Part shown: piece by piece, positions 6,802-8,667 of the stretch
Position numbering within the stretch: the stretch's first letter is position 1
Layout: each line of letters starts with the position of its first letter
From: Propionibacteriaceae bacterium
GTDB taxonomy: Bacteria; Actinomycetota; Actinomycetes; Propionibacteriales; Propionibacteriaceae
Length of the DNA stretch: 8,667 bases
Direction of reading: 5' to 3'
Assembly: GCA_025923975.1 (NCBI GenBank)
Contig: JAICEV010000129.1
Span: forward strand, 1 to 8,667
Position numbers and translations under genes: made by a program
The notes under the pieces: model-generated
The model's input: the letters and a program-made list of their open reading frames with translations, nothing else
What the model was told of the DNA's origin: nothing
Database searches by the model: none

Positions 6802-7731
6802 ATGGCCCTATCTCCGCCCCCGGCTACCACCGGCGTACGCGTACGAGTACCGGCCAAGATCAATCTCGCCCTGAAGGTGGGTGCTCCGCGACCCGATGGA
6901 TACCATCCGCTCGCCACTGTCTATCAGGCGGTCTCGGTCTATGACGAGGTGCACGTTGCATGGGCCGATCCCGATGTGTTCGAGGTAGTGGTCAGCGGCG
7001 AGGGTGCCGATCAGGTACCGCTCGATGACTCCAACCTCGCTGTACGCGCCGCCAAGTTGCTCGCACGTACACATGCCCCGAACGATTCGCTCGGCGCACA
7101 CTTGTCGATCAAGAAATCCATTCCGGTGGCCGGTGGGTTGGCCGGCGGCTCTGCAAACGGTGCGGCCGCTCTGCTGGCGTGCGCGGTCTTATGGGACCTT
7201 GACGTCAGCACCGAGGGGTTGATGGCTCTCGCGGCTGAACTCGGCAGTGATGTGCCCTTCGCATTGCTGGGTGGCACAGCGGTGGGGAGCGGTCGGGGTG
7301 AGGACGTGGCACCCGCGCTGGCCCGCGGCACGTACCACTGGGTGCTGGCCTTTGGCTACCACGGTCTGTCCACACCCGCGGTCTACCGCCATTTCGATGA
7401 GCTGAGCCCCGGCGCACCGCCACCCGAAGTGCCGGCCGATCTCATGAATGCTCTGCGCAGCGGCGATCCGAGACTCCTGGGGGCGGCGCTCAGCAATGAT
7501 CTTGAGCCTGCTGCGCTGGATATCCAGCCGCGATTGCGCACGGTGCTTGAAACCGGCCTCGAGTATGGCGCTCTGGGCGCCCTGGTGTCTGGGTCAGGTC
7601 CCACCTGTGCGTTCCTCGTGGACGGTGAATCCGCAGCCGTCGACCTATCGGTATCGCTCAGTGCAGAGGGGCTCTGCCGGGCAGTTCGGCGGGCAACGGG
7701 TCCGGTCAACGGCGCCCGTGTCATCGGCTGA
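6802..7731 (+). CDS. ispE: 4-diphosphocytidyl-2-C-methyl-D-erythritol kinase IspE
   Basis: 309 residues of the GHMP kinase superfamily. IspE phosphorylates CDP-methylerythritol in the MEP pathway to isoprenoid precursors, which feed polyprenyl carriers for wall and glycan synthesis. Seen: VPAKINLALKVGAPRPDGYH with Lys19 at the active site, the ATP-binding glycine-rich IPVAGGLAGGSANGAAALLA (107-126), ELGSDVPFAL with the catalytic base D150, and motif 3 LVSGSGPTCAFL (261-272). Asn in GGSAN, where many actinobacteria have Asp, also occurs in the E. coli enzyme, so activity is expected. The start is ATG at 6802. It is the last gene of the rpfB-ksgA-ispE cluster and converges on the MarR gene with only 17 bases between stops; no strong terminator is visible there. 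Confidence 0.96.
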   Translation: MALSPPPATTGVRVRVPAKINLALKVGAPRPDGYHPLATVYQAVSVYDEVHVAWADPDVFEVVVSGEGADQVPLDDSNLAVRAAKLLARTHAPNDSLGAHLSIKKSIPVAGGLAGGSANGAAALLACAVLWDLDVSTEGLMALAAELGSDVPFALLGGTAVGSGRGEDVAPALARGTYHWVLAFGYHGLSTPAVYRHFDELSPGAPPPEVPADLMNALRSGDPRLLGAALSNDLEPAALDIQPRLRTVLETGLEYGALGALVSGSGPTCAFLVDGESAAVDLSVSLSAEGLCRAVRRATGPVNGARVIG

Positions 7732-7748
7732 ATCGACCGCCGAGGCAG

Positions 7749-8258
7749 TCAGCGATTAGCGCCGTATCGGGCAAGCAGAAGCCGCAGGCTTTGGGTGAGT
7801 TGATCATGCTCAGTGACGTCCAACGCGGCTAGAATTCCGCGCTCAGCGGCCAGCAGCTCGGCCAGGGCTGCATCGACCGCCTGTTTGCCAGCATCGGTTA
7901 ACTGAACCAGAACGCCGCGCCGGTCGTCAGGGTGATCTTGTCTGGCAACCAGCCCGCGGCCGGTGAGCCGGTCCACCCGATTGGTCATCGTTCCAGACGT
8001 GACCAGCGTCTCCCGCAACAGTTGACCGGGTGACAGTCGATATGGCGGTCCTGAGCGTCGTAGCGCCGCCAGCACGTCGAACTCCCAGGATTCCAGATCG
8101 TGTGCGCTGAACGCGTTCGCTCGGACGCGATCGAGGTGACGGGCCAGGCGGCTGATTCGGGAAAGCACCTCCATCGGCCCAACATCGAGATCCGGACGCT
8201 CTCGACGCCAGGCCTCGACGATGGTGTCGACCTCATCTCGGATCAGCTGGTCGGTCAC
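7749..8258 (-). CDS. MarR-family transcriptional regulator
   Basis: 169 residues; MarR proteins are dimeric winged-helix DNA-binding regulators, often repressors relieved by small ligands. The core is clear: WEFDVLAALRRSG (58-70) for the scaffold helices, the recognition segment TSGTMTNRVDRLTGRGLVAR (87-106), and the wing DHPDDRRGVLVQLTDAG (108-124) with the family-typical D-x-R-x pattern. The N-terminal 30 residues and the C-terminal helix (128-166) would form the dimer interface. There is no cysteine cluster of the redox-sensing type. Start chosen: GTG at 8258, whose first G lies where a -10 element (8265-8270) would place +1, so the mRNA may be leaderless. Its targets are not evident. It converges on ispE, and upstream lies the repeat-rich region. 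I do not recognise a specific orthologue. Confidence 0.9.
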   Translation of the reverse strand: MTDQLIRDEVDTIVEAWRRERPDLDVGPMEVLSRISRLARHLDRVRANAFSAHDLESWEFDVLAALRRSGPPYRLSPGQLLRETLVTSGTMTNRVDRLTGRGLVARQDHPDDRRGVLVQLTDAGKQAVDAALAELLAAERGILAALDVTEHDQLTQSLRLLLARYGANR

Positions 8259-8264
8259 ATCCGG

Positions 8265-8270
8265 AGTCTA
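8265..8270 (-). promoter_or_regulatory. -10 element of the MarR gene, leaderless start
   Basis: The minus strand reads TAGACT, then six bases (CCGGAT), then the GTG start. A -10 hexamer at this distance puts +1 on the G of the start codon, the usual geometry of leaderless actinobacterial transcripts. There is no purine-rich Shine-Dalgarno in the gap. No -35 is recognisable. Confidence 0.45.
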
Positions 8271-8311
8271 GGGCTGCGAGCGTCGGAAATCGCGCGCCGC
8301 CGGACGGAGCC

Positions 8312-8423
8312 AGGCTGGCGCGCCGCTGTCCTGGACGAACGAGCGAGCAGACACGTTCTTCGTCTGTAAGCGAGTGAGGAAGGCAGCGGCTAACGAGCGC
8401 CAGCCTCAGCGAGCGGAGCGAGC
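8312..8423. repeat. Structured repeat unit A
   Basis: AGGCTGGCGC (8312-8321) pairs with GCGCCAGCCT (8397-8406), ten perfect base pairs. It is directly followed by GCCGCTG (8322-8328) pairing with CAGCGGC (8384-8390), seven perfect base pairs. The six bases TAACGA (8391-8396) bulge from the 3' arm. Inside, TCCT/AGGA (8329-8332/8377-8380) and CAGAC/GTCTG (8348-8352/8362-8366) can extend the stem. Two bases after the hairpin comes GCGAGCGGAGCGAGC (8409-8423). Unit B repeats this plan exactly. Confidence 0.75.
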
Positions 8424-8433
8424 AATGCACTTC

Positions 8434-8451
8434 GAGCGAGCGGAGGCGCTC
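8434..8451. repeat. Partial copy of the GCGAGCGGAG motif within a small hairpin
   Basis: GCGAGCGGAG (8436-8445) equals the first ten bases of the 15-mer that ends both structured units. It is framed by GAGCG (8434-8438) and CGCTC (8447-8451), which pair around an eight-base loop. It may be a truncated relic of a third unit. Confidence 0.5.
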
Positions 8452-8487
8452 TTCCCTCTGCGAGCGACAACGAAGTAGGCGGATTCT

Positions 8488-8601
8488 CGATGTTCGCGCC
8501 GCCGATCTGCAGGAGGATATGGCGGAACAACGCTTTTCCGTTGCGCCAGCTCCGACGAAAACGGCGGCGACCCGGCGAACATCGCCGCGAGCGGAGCGAG
8601 C
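8488..8601. repeat. Structured repeat unit B
   Basis: CGATGTTCGC (8488-8497) pairs with GCGAACATCG (8575-8584), ten perfect base pairs. GCCGCCG (8498-8504) pairs with CGGCGGC (8562-8568), seven perfect base pairs. GACCCG (8569-8574) bulges from the 3' arm. Inside, GGAG/CTCC (8512-8515/8550-8553) and GGCG-CAACG with CGTTG-CGCC (8521-8532/8539-8547) form an apical hairpin with loop CTTTTC. Two bases after the stem comes GCGAGCGGAGCGAGC (8587-8601). Outer-stem sequence differs from unit A while pairing is kept; CGCGCCGC at the helix junction is identical in both. Confidence 0.75.
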
Positions 8602-8667
8602 GATCAAACACCGCGCGATTGCGCGTGCAGCTCAAAACAACCGCGAAGATGCATGTAAACAGGTGAA

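Larger units (their letters stand above)
8271..8667. other. Non-coding region with structured repeats, no convincing gene
   Basis: Open frames here are rich in Arg and Ser from translated GAGCG-type repeats and show no family motif, so I call none of them. The region holds two structured repeat units, a short third copy of the shared 15-mer's beginning, and a small hairpin at 8609-8627 (CAC-c-GCGC-GATT-GCGC-GTG). Two tiny frames begin at 8490 (58 codons, very basic) and 8519 (open at the right edge); neither is supported. Confidence 0.6.

Noticed and set aside
8384..8406. Possible integron attC site, because unit A has GGCTAAC next to a bulged hairpin
   Set aside because: Unit B, with the same fold, has GGCGACC in this place and lacks the core AAC/GTT boxes; no integrase gene is near.
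8233..8607. 124-codon minus-strand frame over the spacer
   Set aside because: Its Ser-Leu-Arg repeats are translated GAGCG motifs, it overlaps the start and promoter of the MarR gene, and it shows no domain.
8490..8666. 58-codon frame beginning MFAPPICRRIWRNN
   Set aside because: Extremely Arg-rich, no ribosome binding site, and its start lies within the outer stem of repeat unit B; most likely a chance frame in non-coding DNA.
8519..8667. Open frame starting ATG after AGGAGG (8511-8516), running off the right edge
   Set aside because: Only two bases separate AGGAGG from ATG, too few for a working ribosome binding site. AGGAGG lies in the apical part of repeat unit B, and the translated sequence is low-complexity Ala/Arg/Thr without a motif. 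Sequence beyond the window would decide.

Overview
The window looks like chromosomal DNA from a GC-rich actinobacterium. Evidence: a resuscitation-promoting factor (RpfB type, found only in actinobacteria), a bacterial protein O-mannosyltransferase, frequent GTG starts (pmt, rsmI, tatD, rpfB, ksgA and the MarR gene) and G/C at most third codon positions. Gene order resembles the Mycobacterium tuberculosis pmt / rsmI ... tatD-rpfB-ksgA-ispE locus, but it is condensed and has one extra gene. I cannot name the genus.

Layout. 1-456 (minus): N-terminal half of a family 2 glycosyltransferase running off the left edge. 457-593: spacer with two inverted repeats. 594-2303 (minus): pmt. 2304-2341: very short divergent spacer. 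2342-4708 (plus): rsmI, tatD and a nitroreductase, closely packed. 4709-4836: promoter and a structured mRNA leader. 4837-7731 (plus): rpfB-ksgA-ispE, with gaps of 4 and 14 bases. 7749-8258 (minus): a MarR-type regulator converging on ispE. 8271-8667: no convincing gene, but two copies of a structured repeat.

How the genes fit together. Pmt and the partial glycosyltransferase concern cell-envelope glycosylation. RsmI and KsgA both methylate 16S rRNA. RpfB cleaves peptidoglycan during regrowth. IspE makes isoprenoid precursors, which feed the polyprenyl carriers used by peptidoglycan synthesis and by Pmt. The rpfB-ksgA-ispE cluster therefore links wall remodelling, ribosome maturation and carrier-lipid supply, and probably shares one promoter and the leader before rpfB.

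Two points deserve most attention. First, 8312-8423 and 8488-8601 hold two repeat units with different stem sequences but the same fold: a 10-bp helix, a 6-base bulge on the 3' arm, then a 7-bp helix. Each is followed, after a 2-base gap, by the identical 15-mer GCGAGCGGAGCGAGC. Second, the rpfB leader contains one GTCCGGG and two copies of its complement CCCGGAC, so it can form mutually exclusive hairpins, one of which reaches the ribosome binding site.
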